Assembly (NCBI RefSeq): GCF_918741285.1
Contig: NZ_CAKKNC010000001.1
Location: forward strand, 930,001 to 994,000
DNA from: Sphingobium sp. CECT 9361
GTDB lineage: Bacteria; Pseudomonadota; Alphaproteobacteria; Sphingomonadales; Sphingomonadaceae
Direction of reading: 5' to 3'
DNA length: 64,000 nucleotides
A program made the translations under genes and the position numbers. Below, one piece after another: positions 9,458 to 19,043 of the stretch. The notes under the pieces are model-generated. The model ran no database searches. It was given only the letters and a program-made list of their open reading frames with translations, and was not told the origin of the DNA. Each line of letters opens with the position of its first letter. The stretch's first letter is position 1.

Positions 9458-9667
9458 AAACTGACGGCAAATTGAAATATACCGGCAATATAGCAGGGTG
9501 ACCGGCGTGGGCTGACCGAACGGGGCGTTGGGTCTGGCTACATGGACTATCGGTCGAACCAGTTTTCCGGGGCAACTGATGCACATCAACAATATCGCGC
9601 AACTTTTCTTGCGAACCAATTTCAGTTGCGACTTGAAATTCATCTTGCGTTGCAGCAAATAGCACCC

Positions 9668-10900
9668 ATGCGCTATTTCCTCTCCGCTTCCGTCGCCCTT
9701 CCCCTGATCGCGGTGCTCGCCGCTTGCGGCGCCAAACCGCCACAGGCTCCGCCACCGCCGACTGTCACCTTGGCCACGCCGCTGGCACGGGACGTAACCG
9801 ATTGGGACGATTATGTCGGCCGATTCGAAGCGGTCGAAGATGTGCAGGTGCTGCCCCGTGTATCCGGCCAGATCACCCAGATCGGGTTCCGTGCAGGCGT
9901 TGAGGTCAGCAAGGGGCACCTGCTGTTCCAGATCGATCCGCGCCCCTATCGCGCCCAGCTTGAGCAGGCACGTGCGCAAGTCGTGCGGGCGCAAGCGGCG
10001 CAGGCCAACGCGCGCACCGAACTGAAACGCGCCGAAGAGCTCCGCAAGTTTCAGGCTGTAAGCCAGGAAGAATATGAAACGAAGCTGGCGACGCTTCGCT
10101 CCGCCGATGCGGATGTGACCGCTGCCCGTGCCGCGGTGCAGGCGCGCGCTCTGGATGTTGAATTTACCTCGGTGCGATCGCCGATAACCGGTCGCGTGTC
10201 GGACAAGCGGGTTGCGATCGGCGACTATGTCACATCGGGACAAACGCTGCTGACCACGGTGGTCACCGTGAATCCGATCTGGTTCAGTTTCGAAGGGGCC
10301 GAAAGCCTCTATCTCAAATATATCCGTCAGGCCGCGAAGGGCGAACGGGCCTCGTCGCGCTATGCCGCCAATCCGGTCGAGGTCCAGCTTGCCGATGAGA
10401 GCGGGTACAAATGGCGCGGCCGCATGATCTTCGTCGACAACGCCATCGACACCAATTCGGGCACGATTCGCGCCCATGCGGAAATCCAGAATCCGAACGG
10501 CTTCCTCGTCCCCGGCATGTTCGGTCGGGCGCGGCTGCTCGGCTCGGGCACCTATCGCGCCATGCTGGTGCCCGACGAAGCGATCCTGACCGATCAGACG
10601 CGCAAGCTCGTCTATCTGGTCGGCAAGGATGGCAAGACTGTACCGCGCCCGGTCGAAACCGGACCGATGGTCGAAGGGCTCCGGGTCGTCCGCAGCGGAT
10701 TGAAGCCGAATGAGCAGATCGTCATCGACGGCCTCGCACGCCTTCAGCCGGGGATGCCGGTAAAGACGCGCAAAGGCACCATCGCCCCGCGCGCCGACGC
10801 GCAGGATTCGCGTCCTGCTGCCCCGCCTGCGCCCAACGCCGCACAGCCTTCCCAGGCGTCCCAGGATAAAAAGGCTCCGGCTTCCGGGGCGGCGCGCTAA
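9668..10900 (+). CDS. RND efflux periplasmic adaptor (AcrA/MexA-like lipoprotein)
   Basis: About 410 residues from an ATG that opens a lipoprotein signal peptide with lipobox LAAC; an in-frame reading back to 9542 has no signal and is not preferred. After a Pro-rich linker come the barrel-sandwich/lipoyl halves (near VLPRVSGQI and FTSVRSPITGRVSDKRV) flanking an alpha-hairpin rich in Ala, Gln, Arg and Glu, then the beta-barrel and membrane-proximal domains. The C-terminal tail (about 375 onward) is Pro/Ala/Lys-rich and probably disordered. It abuts the pump gene. Substrate unknown. Confidence 0.93.
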   Translation: MRYFLSASVALPLIAVLAACGAKPPQAPPPPTVTLATPLARDVTDWDDYVGRFEAVEDVQVLPRVSGQITQIGFRAGVEVSKGHLLFQIDPRPYRAQLEQARAQVVRAQAAQANARTELKRAEELRKFQAVSQEEYETKLATLRSADADVTAARAAVQARALDVEFTSVRSPITGRVSDKRVAIGDYVTSGQTLLTTVVTVNPIWFSFEGAESLYLKYIRQAAKGERASSRYAANPVEVQLADESGYKWRGRMIFVDNAIDTNSGTIRAHAEIQNPNGFLVPGMFGRARLLGSGTYRAMLVPDEAILTDQTRKLVYLVGKDGKTVPRPVETGPMVEGLRVVRSGLKPNEQIVIDGLARLQPGMPVKTRKGTIAPRADAQDSRPAAPPAPNAAQPSQASQDKKAPASGAAR

Positions 10901-13900
10901 TGCGTTTGCCCCATTTTTTCATAGACCGCCCGATCTTCGCGGCGGTCATGTCGATCCTCATCATCATCATGGGGGTCATCGCCTATCCCACCTTGCCGGT
11001 CGGGCAATATCCTGAAATCGCGCCGCCCACCGTTGTTGTAAACGCGACGTTCCCGGGCGCTTCTGCCGAAACTCTGGCAGAGACCGTTGCCGCGCCGCTG
11101 GAGGAATCGATCAACGGGGTCGAGGACATGATTTATATGTCCTCCTCGTCCACTGCCTCCGGTCAGGTGGCAGTGACCGTTACCTTCAAACAGGGCACCG
11201 ATGTCGATCAGGCGCAGGTGCTGGTGCAGAATCGCGTGTCATCGGCGGAACCGCGCTTGCCGGAACAGGTGCGTCAGATCGGCGTGACCGTGCGCAAGAA
11301 CTCACCCGATTTGCTGTTGGTCATGGTGCTCTCGTCGCCGGATGGCAGCTTGTCGAGCCAGTATATATCCAACTACGCGACGTTGCAGGTTAAGGACCGT
11401 ATCGCGCGTATTCCCGGTGTGGGCGGCGTGCTCGCTTTTGGCGCGCGCGATTACAACATGCGCATATGGATCGATCCGGAACGCGCGTCGGTCCGTAACC
11501 TGACCGTCGACGAAATCACCAATGCCATTCGTGCCCAGAATACGCAGGTCGCTGCGGGTTCCGTCGGAGAGCCCCCGTTCAACCAGAGCGGCACGGCGTT
11601 TCAGCTTAACATTCAGGCGCAGGGGCGTCTGACATCGCCCGACGAATTCGGGCAGATCATCGTCAAACGCGACGAACAAGGGCGCCTCACACGTCTTGCC
11701 GATGTCGCCCGCATCGAACTGGGCGCTCTCGATTATGGGACCGAGGGCTATCTCGACGGCAAATCGGGCATCGCCTTTCCGATAACGCAGCTTCCCGGCT
11801 CCAACGCGCTGCAGACGGCCGATGCCGTAAAAGCGGAAATGGAATCGCTGGCCAAGACGTTCCCGCCCGGTTTGTCCTATTCGATCCCCTATAACCCTAC
11901 CGAATATATCACGGCATCGATCGAAGCGGTCCAGCACACTCTGATCGAGGCCATCGTGCTGGTCAGCATCGTCGTGCTGCTCTTCCTGCAAAGCTGGCGG
12001 GCGGCAATCATTCCGATCATCGCCATTCCCGTGTCGCTGATCGGCAGCTTCGCAATGATGGCGCTGTTCGGTTTCTCGCTCAACAACCTCTCGCTGTTCG
12101 GGCTGGTGCTGGCCATCGGCATCGTCGTCGACGATGCCATTGTCGTGGTCGAGAATATCGAACGCCTGATGCATGAAGAAGGCTTGTCGCCTGTTCAGGC
12201 TGCGCACAAGACGATGGACGAAGTGTCCGGCGCGTTGATCGCCATTGCGCTCGTTCTGTGCGGCGTCTTCATTCCCACGGCGTTCATTCCGGGCATTTCG
12301 GGCGCATTCTATAAGCAATTCGCGCTCACCATCGTTGGCGCGACCGCCATTTCGGCGTTCGTGTCGCTCACCCTTTCGCCTGCCCTGGGTGCGCTGATCC
12401 TCAAGCCCAAGACGAATCACGATACCCCGACGGGCTGGCGCGGCTACCCAAGCCGTTTCGCCAACGGCTTCAACCGTGGTTTCGAAAAATTGAGTGCGCG
12501 CTACGGTCGCATCACGGCCAAAGCCTTGCGCATGCTCGTGATTGTCGGCGTGGCCTATGCTCTGCTGCTGGCACTGGCCGGCTGGCGCTTCATGCAAACA
12601 CCCTCCGGTTTCGTTCCGGCGCAGGACCAGGGCTATCTGATCGGTGTGGTGCAGATGCCCCCCGGCACTGCCCTTCAGCGTACCGATGAAACGGTTAGAC
12701 AACTGGTTGGGATCACAAGCAGAAACGAAGGCGTGTCGGGCAGCATTGCCTTTTCCGGCTTCGATGGCGCGACCTTCACCAATTCGCCCAGCGGCGGCAC
12801 CATGTTCGTGCGCCTGAAGCCGCATGCCGACCGCAAATCGGCCGATGAGATTACCAAGGAGCTGATGGGCTCCGTTTCCAATATCACTTCGGGCAGCGTG
12901 TTCTTCATCGCTCCGCCCCCGATTCGCGGGCTTGGCACCGGCGGCGGTTTCAAGATGATGATCGAGGATCGCGGTGGAGCCGGGTACAAGGCGCTTGAAG
13001 GTGCCGCCTTCGGCATGATGATGGCGGCGAACCAGACGCCCGGTCTGACATCGGTCTTCACGACCTTCAACACGCGTACGCCACGCCTCTTTGCCGACAT
13101 CGACCGGCAACGGGCGGAGCAGATGGGTGTTCCGGTCGAGAATATCTTCGCGACGCTCGGCACGTATCTCGGCTCGTCCTACGTCAACGACTTCAACTAT
13201 CTGGGGCGGACGTTCCGCGTCACGGCCTCCGCCGATGCGCCGTATCGCGACGATGCCGACGATGTGGGTCGGTTGAAAACGCGCTCGGCCAGCGGTGCGA
13301 TGGTGCCTCTGGACGCTGTCATGACCTTGCGGAACGACAGCGGGCCTTATCGTGTCGTCCGTTACAACCTGTATCCGGCTGCGGAACTTCAGGGGGACAC
13401 TGTGCGCGGCTATTCCAGCGGCCAGTCGCTCGCCAGCATGGAACAACTCGCGGCAAAGATACTGCCTCCCGGCTTCTCCTACGAATGGACCGAAATCGCC
13501 TTCGAACAGAAGCAGGCAGGCAACACCGGCATCATTGCCTTCGGTCTGGCGGTGGTGTTCGTATTCCTGCTGCTCGCGGCCCAATATGAAAGCCTCGTGC
13601 TGCCACTCGCCGTCATTCTGATCGTGCCGATGTGTCTGCTTGCGGCCATTCTTGGCGTGAACCTGATGGGCGGGGATAACAACATCCTGACGCAGATCGG
13701 GCTGGTGGTGCTGATCGGCCTCGCGGCCAAGAACGCCATCCTCATCGTCGAATTTGCGCGGCAAGGCGAAGATGAAGGGCTGGACCCGCGCGCTGCCGCA
13801 GAACAGGCGGCGCATCAGCGTCTCCGTCCGATCCTGATGACGTCCATCGCGTTCATTCTGGGCGTGCTGCCTCTGGTCCTGGCCAGCGGGCCGGGTGCCG

Positions 13901-14088
13901 AAATGCGGCAGGCACTGGGCATCGCCGTGTTCTTCGGGATGCTCGGCGTCACCATATTCGGCCTGATGTTCACGCCCGCTTTCTATGTCATCAGCCGGAT
14001 GCTGGGGGAAAAGACATCGGCATGGTTCGCCGCCCGTCGCAAAAAGCCCGTTGCGCCGCATGTCGAGCCGGGGGAGGCAGGCGCATGA
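10900..14088 (+). CDS. RND multidrug efflux permease (AcrB/MexB-type, HAE1)
   Basis: 1062 residues, the usual length of AcrB-like trimeric proton-driven pumps. N-terminal FFIDRPIFAAVMSILI, the periplasmic porter and docking domains, and the proton-relay helix with IGIVVDDAIVVVENIER carrying the paired aspartates are all visible; a second set of spans follows in the C-terminal half (IGLAAKNAILIVEFARQ). It starts at the last base of the adaptor stop codon and overlaps the outer-membrane factor by 4 bp, so all three components of the tripartite pump are made from one message. Confidence 0.96.
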   Translation: MRLPHFFIDRPIFAAVMSILIIIMGVIAYPTLPVGQYPEIAPPTVVVNATFPGASAETLAETVAAPLEESINGVEDMIYMSSSSTASGQVAVTVTFKQGTDVDQAQVLVQNRVSSAEPRLPEQVRQIGVTVRKNSPDLLLVMVLSSPDGSLSSQYISNYATLQVKDRIARIPGVGGVLAFGARDYNMRIWIDPERASVRNLTVDEITNAIRAQNTQVAAGSVGEPPFNQSGTAFQLNIQAQGRLTSPDEFGQIIVKRDEQGRLTRLADVARIELGALDYGTEGYLDGKSGIAFPITQLPGSNALQTADAVKAEMESLAKTFPPGLSYSIPYNPTEYITASIEAVQHTLIEAIVLVSIVVLLFLQSWRAAIIPIIAIPVSLIGSFAMMALFGFSLNNLSLFGLVLAIGIVVDDAIVVVENIERLMHEEGLSPVQAAHKTMDEVSGALIAIALVLCGVFIPTAFIPGISGAFYKQFALTIVGATAISAFVSLTLSPALGALILKPKTNHDTPTGWRGYPSRFANGFNRGFEKLSARYGRITAKALRMLVIVGVAYALLLALAGWRFMQTPSGFVPAQDQGYLIGVVQMPPGTALQRTDETVRQLVGITSRNEGVSGSIAFSGFDGATFTNSPSGGTMFVRLKPHADRKSADEITKELMGSVSNITSGSVFFIAPPPIRGLGTGGGFKMMIEDRGGAGYKALEGAAFGMMMAANQTPGLTSVFTTFNTRTPRLFADIDRQRAEQMGVPVENIFATLGTYLGSSYVNDFNYLGRTFRVTASADAPYRDDADDVGRLKTRSASGAMVPLDAVMTLRNDSGPYRVVRYNLYPAAELQGDTVRGYSSGQSLASMEQLAAKILPPGFSYEWTEIAFEQKQAGNTGIIAFGLAVVFVFLLLAAQYESLVLPLAVILIVPMCLLAAILGVNLMGGDNNILTQIGLVVLIGLAAKNAILIVEFARQGEDEGLDPRAAAEQAAHQRLRPILMTSIAFILGVLPLVLASGPGAEMRQALGIAVFFGMLGVTIFGLMFTPAFYVISRMLGEKTSAWFAARRKKPVAPHVEPGEAGA

Positions 14089-15524
14089 AGACGTTGACCT
14101 CCACTCTCGCGCTGCTGGCGCTGTCCGCTTGCGCCGTGGGTCCCAACTATAAAACGCCCGCGCCGTTGCCGCCCGCGCAGACGAGCCTGATCGAGACAGC
14201 GACCAACACTGCCGTCACGTCCGCTCCGGTCGAAAGCCAGTGGTGGCATCTGTTCGACGATCCGGTGCTGGACCGCCTCGTCATCCGCGCGCTGGAACAT
14301 AATACCGACGTCCGCATCGCTGCGGCGAACTTGCGCCGGGCGCGCGGTGCGCTGTCCGAAGCACGCGCCGCTGCTTTGCCGACCACGACGACATCCGGCC
14401 AATATACGCGGTCACGCAGCGTCGTGAACTTCGGGCAGGGGCTGACCGGCTTCACGCAGGACAGTTTCAAGCTCGGCTTCGACGCCAATTACGAACTGGA
14501 TCTCTTCGGCGGCGTCCGGCGCTCCATCGAGGCTTCGCGCGGCGAGATCGAAGTGGCTGCTGCCGGGCTGGATGCAGCGCGCGTGTCCATCGCGGCGGAA
14601 ACCGCACTCACCTACGCCAATGCCTGCTCCACCGGCGCACAGGCGCAAGTCGCGCGTGAAACCGTGGCGCTGCAGGAAAAGACGCTCACGCTGACGCAGC
14701 GACTGCTGTCCGGCGGTCGCAATACCCAGCGCGACGTCGATCAGTCAGTGGTTCTGGTCGAACAGGCCCGCGCGCAAGCGGCCAGTTTCGAAGCGGAACG
14801 GCGCGCCTCGCTCTATGCGCTGGCGGTGCTGACCGGCGATCCGCCATCGTCATTCGACACTGACGCTGCGGCCTGCATCACGCCCCCTCAGGTGCGTAAG
14901 CCCATCGCGATTGGCGACGGTCAGGCGATGCTCGCCCGCCGCCCGGATGTCCGTCAGGCCGAGCGGCAACTGGCCGCCGATACTGCGCGCATAGGTGTGG
15001 CGACAGCCTCGCTCTATCCTTCGATCTCCATATTGGGTGGCCTGTCGAGCACAGGTCTGAAACCCAGCGATATCGGCACATCGGACTCGTTCGGCTATTC
15101 CATCGGGCCGCTGATAAGCTGGAATTTCCCGTTCAGCGGCGCGGCCCGCGCCCGCGTTCGTCAAAGCAAGGCGACTGCCGAAGGGTCGCTCGGCTCGTTC
15201 GACAAGGCGGTTCTGACCGCACTACAGGAAACCGAGCAGGCCCTCGCCCGGCTGAAAGGCGCCATCGACCGCGAAGCATCGCTGTCCCGCGCGATGAAGG
15301 CCAGCGACAGTGCCGCCTTCATCGCCGAGAAACGCTTCGGCTCCGGCGCGGACAGCTTCCTGCAGTTGCTGGATGCCCAACGTAGCCGCGCCGACGCCCG
15401 CGCTGCACTCGCCGATGCGCAAGCCGCAAGGGCCGAGGCGCAGGTGGCACTGTTCAAGGCGCTGGGCGGCGGCTGGGAAGGCGCACCGGACCCGGTTCGT
15501 GTCCCGCCGCAGGGCGATAAATAG
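14085..15524 (+). CDS. RND efflux outer-membrane factor (NodT/OprM-like lipoprotein)
   Basis: About 480 residues. The ATG overlaps the pump stop (ATGA) and opens a signal peptide with lipobox LSAC followed by AVGPNYK, a hallmark of OprM/NodT-type channels; a longer in-frame start at 14022 would bury the signal and is rejected. Two repeats of the outer-membrane efflux domain (about 55-250 and 270-460), with the family-typical ARRPDVRQAERQLAADTARIGVATASLYP block at the beginning of the second. Exit duct of the pump encoded upstream. Confidence 0.95.
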   Translation: MKTLTSTLALLALSACAVGPNYKTPAPLPPAQTSLIETATNTAVTSAPVESQWWHLFDDPVLDRLVIRALEHNTDVRIAAANLRRARGALSEARAAALPTTTTSGQYTRSRSVVNFGQGLTGFTQDSFKLGFDANYELDLFGGVRRSIEASRGEIEVAAAGLDAARVSIAAETALTYANACSTGAQAQVARETVALQEKTLTLTQRLLSGGRNTQRDVDQSVVLVEQARAQAASFEAERRASLYALAVLTGDPPSSFDTDAAACITPPQVRKPIAIGDGQAMLARRPDVRQAERQLAADTARIGVATASLYPSISILGGLSSTGLKPSDIGTSDSFGYSIGPLISWNFPFSGAARARVRQSKATAEGSLGSFDKAVLTALQETEQALARLKGAIDREASLSRAMKASDSAAFIAEKRFGSGADSFLQLLDAQRSRADARAALADAQAARAEAQVALFKALGGGWEGAPDPVRVPPQGDK

Positions 15525-15583
15525 TCGAAACTTGGGGTGATGGCTTCGCTCTAATAGCAAATTGCAGTGGCAGGAACCTACAG

Positions 15584-15619
15584 CCTGTTGTTCCCCGGCT
15601 TTCGCCGGGGAACAACAGG
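15584..15619. terminator. Long hairpin between convergent efflux operon and galE
   Basis: Perfect 16-bp stem (arms 15584-15599 and 15604-15619) closed by the 4-nt loop TTTC, located between the stop codons of the convergent outer-membrane factor and galE. No T run follows, so either a bidirectional terminator of the sphingomonad hairpin type or a REP-like unit; its CCCCGGC core resembles the hairpin at 1204-1225. Confidence 0.65.
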
Positions 15620-15658
15620 ACTGTTCCCATCAGTCGCAACCATCGCAATGACGAAATT

Positions 15659-16666
15659 CTAACCGGCGCTCTCGCGCTCGCTCAGCTTGCGCTCCCACGC
15701 CAAGGCATGCGTCACGATCTGATCCAGATCGGCATGCTGCGGCTTCCACGGGAAGCGCGCGAGAATGGCGCTGTTGTCGGAAATCAGCGCAGCGGGATCG
15801 CCCGCGCGGCGGCCCTCCATCCTACGGTCGATCTTGAGGTTGGTCGCACGGTCCACGGCATCGAGCACTTCCATCACCGAAAAGCCCTTGCCATAGCCGC
15901 AGTTCAGCCGATGGCTCGTCTTGGGGTCGGAGCGCAACGCTTCCAGCGCCAGCACATGCGCCGCCGCCAGATCGCTGACGTGGATATAATCGCGCACGCC
16001 CGTGCCATCGGGCGTGTCGAAATCCGTGCCGAAGATGCTTACATGGTCGCGCTTGCCCAGTGCTGCCTCGACCGCGACCTTGATCAGATGCGTCGCGCCT
16101 GCCGTCGACTGGCCCGTCCGCGCGCGCGGATCGGCGCCTGCCACGTTGAAGTATCGTAGCGCGCAATAATTCATCGGATGCGCGGCAGCGACATCGGTTA
16201 GCATCGCCTCGGTCATCAGCTTCGACATGCCATAGGGATTGATCGGCCGCTGCGGCGTGTCCTCCCGCACGGGGCTTTCTTCCGGCGTGCCATATGTCGC
16301 GGCGGTGGAGGAGAAGATGAAATGCGGCACACCGCACCGCACGGCGCTTTCGATGAGCGCGCGGCTTTTGACGGTGTTGTTGTGATAATATTTCAGCGGA
16401 TCGAACACCGATTCCGGCACCACGACCGACCCGGCAAAATGCATGATCGCGCCGATATTCTGCTCACGCAGCAACGCTTCGACCAGCGGCTGATCTTCGA
16501 TATCGCCCTGGGTGAAGTGCACATCTTCCGGCACGGCCCAGCGGAAACCCGTCACCAGATTGTCGATGACCGCTACGGGCCATCCCGCATCGCGCAGCGC
16601 CAGCACGGCATGGCTGCCGATATAGCCTGCGCCGCCGGTCACCAATATTGTGGGCTTGTCCGTCAT
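15659..16666 (-). CDS. galE: UDP-glucose 4-epimerase GalE
   Basis: Interconverts UDP-glucose and UDP-galactose for surface polysaccharide and galactose metabolism. 335 residues from the ATG at 16666, immediately before the Rossmann segment ILVTGGAGYIGSHAV (NAD binding); the extension to 16720 lies outside family length. Catalytic YxxxK is in NPYGMSKLMTE with the preceding FSSTAATYG Ser/Thr site. RDYIHVSDLAAAHVLAL is a typical late motif. Single gene. Confidence 0.95.
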   Translation of the reverse strand: MTDKPTILVTGGAGYIGSHAVLALRDAGWPVAVIDNLVTGFRWAVPEDVHFTQGDIEDQPLVEALLREQNIGAIMHFAGSVVVPESVFDPLKYYHNNTVKSRALIESAVRCGVPHFIFSSTAATYGTPEESPVREDTPQRPINPYGMSKLMTEAMLTDVAAAHPMNYCALRYFNVAGADPRARTGQSTAGATHLIKVAVEAALGKRDHVSIFGTDFDTPDGTGVRDYIHVSDLAAAHVLALEALRSDPKTSHRLNCGYGKGFSVMEVLDAVDRATNLKIDRRMEGRRAGDPAALISDNSAILARFPWKPQHADLDQIVTHALAWERKLSERESAG

Positions 16667-16734
16667 CTCGTCACTCCATGCCATGTCCGGGGCGATAGGC
16701 ACGCGGACATGGCATGGCAAGGGTTAGCGCGCGA

Positions 16735-18906
16735 TTAAGCTGCCTTCTTCGCTTCGGCTTTCGGGTAGAATGTCGCCCCGCTGGCTGCCATCTCGCGCAT
16801 TTGCGCAGTCGGCGCAAAGCGCGGCCCGTGCTTAGCTGTCAAGGCATCCAGCGTTTCGACGACCTTGCTCAGGCCCACCGTGTCCATGTGGCTGAACGGC
16901 CCGCCGGTCCACGGCGCAAAGCCCCATCCGAAGATCGCGCCGATGTCGCCATCTTCCGGCGTTTCCAGCACACCTTCGGCAAAGCAGCGCGCGCACTCGA
17001 TCAACTGCCGATACAGCAACCGCTCGCGCACCGCTTCGGGCGAGGGCTGCTCAGCGGCGAGCGGGAAGGTCTCTGCCAGACCCGGCCACAAGGCTTTCTT
17101 GCCGCCTTCGGGATAGTCATAATAACCCTTGGCGTTCTTGCGGCCCATGCGGTCCATTTCGACCATCTTCGTCATCACGTCGTCGGCGGCGCTATGGACA
17201 TAGGCATCGCCCAGTTCCTTCTTCGCTGCCGTCATGACCTTGTAACCCAGCTCGATCGACACTTCGTCCGACACGGCGAGCGGACCCACTGGCATGCCAA
17301 GCTGCTTGCCCACATTCTCGATCAGCGGCGCGCTAACGCCCTCGGCCAGCAATTCCGCGCCTTCCTGCACATAGGTGCCGAAGCAACGCGATGTGTAGAA
17401 GCCCCGCGAATCGTTGACGACGATGGGCGTCTTCTTGATCTGCGCCACATAATCCAGCGCCTTGGCAATCGCTTCCGGCCCGGTCTTCTCGCCGACGATG
17501 ATTTCGACCAGCGGCATCTTCTCGACCGGCGAGAAGAAATGCACGCCGATGAAATTCTCCGGCTTGCTCCACGCATGGGCCAGGCCCGTGATCGGCAATG
17601 TCGACGTGTTGGAGCCAAAGATGGTGTCCGCGCCCAGCACTGCCTCGACCTTCTTGGTCACTTCGGCCTTGATCGCGGTATCCTCGAACACCGCTTCGAT
17701 TACGAAGTCGCAGCCTTCCAGCATCGCGAAATCGGTCGTCGGCGTAATGCGGGCGAGGGTGGCTTCCAGCTTCTCCGGCGTCATGCCCTTGCCCAGCCGC
17801 TTGGACAGGACGCCGCGCGCATGCTCCTTGCCCTTCTCTGCATAGGCCTGATCGCGGTCGAGCAGCACCACGTCGATCCCCGCCTGCGCGGAAACCGTCG
17901 CCACGCCTGCACCCATCATGCCTGCGCCCAGCATCGCCAGCTTCTTGGTCGGTGCCTTGGGCAGATCCTTGGGACGACGCGCCCCGCGCTCGGCGGCCTG
18001 CTTGCTGACGAACAGCGTGCGGACCATGTTGCGCGCCTGCGGATCGGCTATGACCTTCGCGAAATATTTGCTTTCCACGCGAATCGCGCGGTCCATCGGC
18101 AGCGTCACGCCTTCATATACGGCGGACAGCAGCGCCAGCGGACCGTTCAGGTTGCGCTGCGTCTGCTTCATCGTCATCGCAGTTGCGCCGATGAAAGTCT
18201 GCACGAAAGCGGGATTAAAGCCGCCAGCGCCCCCGGGAAAACGGTAACCTTTCTGATCCCATGGCTGAACACTGGCGGCCGGATTGGCCTTCAACCAAGT
18301 TTTGGCGGCCGCCACCGTATTACCAGAGGGGACGAGTTCGTCCACTACCTTAAGGCCCAGTGCTTCCTGCGGGCGGAACAATTTGCCTTGCAGGATATAC
18401 ATCAGCGCCGTCTGTACGCCGGTGATGCGCGGGAAACGCTGGCTGCCGCCGCCGCCGGGGAACAATCCGACGAGGATTTCGGGCAGGCCAAGCTGCACCT
18501 TGCTGTCGTCCGCCACGATCCGGCGATGGCACGCCAGCGCCAGCTCGAAACCGCCGCCGACACATGTGCCTTCGATGGCGCAGGCAATCGGCTTGCCGCA
18601 GGTTTCCAGCCGCCGGAACAGATCGTTCAGCACGAATGTCTTTTCGAACAGCGCGGTCATGTTGCCTTCGCTGCCCTCAGGAAGCATCGATTGCATGTTC
18701 TTAAGGTCCATGCCGCCCATGAAGCCGCTGGCCTTGCCCGAACAGATGACCGCGCCCTTGATGGCGTCCTCGCTTTTGATGCGGTCGATGGCCGCCGACA
18801 GATCGGCGATGAAGTCCGGGCCGATGACGTTCATCGACTGGCCGGGAACGTCGATGGTCAGGGTGGCGATGCCGTCTGCATCGGTATCGAATTGGATCGT
18901 TGTCAT
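16735..18906 (-). CDS. Fatty-acid oxidation multifunctional enzyme (enoyl-CoA hydratase / 3-hydroxyacyl-CoA dehydrogenase)
   Basis: 723-residue FadB/FadJ-like protein doing the hydration and dehydrogenation steps of beta-oxidation. The N-terminal crotonase half (1-190) has catalytic-type glutamates in GGGFELAL and GLPEILVGLFPGGGG; the oxyanion-hole segment reads GFMGGMDL rather than the common AGADI. The NAD-binding half begins around 315 with KLAMLGAGMMGAGVA, followed by FIGVHFFSPVEKMPLVEII. Lies downstream of the thiolase gene, separated by a REP-like pair. Confident as a family member; chain-length preference unknown. Confidence 0.94.
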   Translation of the reverse strand: MTTIQFDTDADGIATLTIDVPGQSMNVIGPDFIADLSAAIDRIKSEDAIKGAVICSGKASGFMGGMDLKNMQSMLPEGSEGNMTALFEKTFVLNDLFRRLETCGKPIACAIEGTCVGGGFELALACHRRIVADDSKVQLGLPEILVGLFPGGGGSQRFPRITGVQTALMYILQGKLFRPQEALGLKVVDELVPSGNTVAAAKTWLKANPAASVQPWDQKGYRFPGGAGGFNPAFVQTFIGATAMTMKQTQRNLNGPLALLSAVYEGVTLPMDRAIRVESKYFAKVIADPQARNMVRTLFVSKQAAERGARRPKDLPKAPTKKLAMLGAGMMGAGVATVSAQAGIDVVLLDRDQAYAEKGKEHARGVLSKRLGKGMTPEKLEATLARITPTTDFAMLEGCDFVIEAVFEDTAIKAEVTKKVEAVLGADTIFGSNTSTLPITGLAHAWSKPENFIGVHFFSPVEKMPLVEIIVGEKTGPEAIAKALDYVAQIKKTPIVVNDSRGFYTSRCFGTYVQEGAELLAEGVSAPLIENVGKQLGMPVGPLAVSDEVSIELGYKVMTAAKKELGDAYVHSAADDVMTKMVEMDRMGRKNAKGYYDYPEGGKKALWPGLAETFPLAAEQPSPEAVRERLLYRQLIECARCFAEGVLETPEDGDIGAIFGWGFAPWTGGPFSHMDTVGLSKVVETLDALTAKHGPRFAPTAQMREMAASGATFYPKAEAKKAA

Positions 18907-18947
18907 GTCACTCTCCTGGAGGAATGAGTCTTTGATATTGTCCCGTC

Positions 18948-19035
18948 GTCATCCCCGCGAAGGCGGGGATCCTTCTCCCGAACGCAGATCGTGTCGCGTG
19001 GGTGGGAGAGGGGGTCCCGCCCGTGCGGGAATGAC
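18948..19035. repeat. Inverted pair of REP-like hairpin units
   Basis: Two palindromic units face each other in the spacer between the thiolase and fadB-like genes: 18948-18972 (GTCATCCCCGCGAAGGCG...) and 19011-19035, which on the opposite strand reads GTCATTCCCGCACGGGCG... Each unit forms its own hairpin. The arrangement resembles a bacterial interspersed mosaic element; similar GTCATCCCCGC hairpins are familiar from sphingomonad genomes (from memory, not searched). Confidence 0.7.
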
Positions 19036-19043
19036 GCCGTGGC

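Noticed and set aside
9609..9649. Three TTGCG repeats upstream of the RND adaptor as operator
   Set aside because: Too short and irregularly spaced (17 and 19 bases) to support an operator call.
11302..14061. 919-residue minus-strand frame under the RND pump
   Set aside because: Shadow of a high-GC membrane-protein gene; His/Gln/Arg-rich with no recognisable domain.
16714..18927. 737-residue plus-strand frame opposite the fadB-like gene
   Set aside because: Antisense shadow; the minus-strand protein has clear catalytic motifs.
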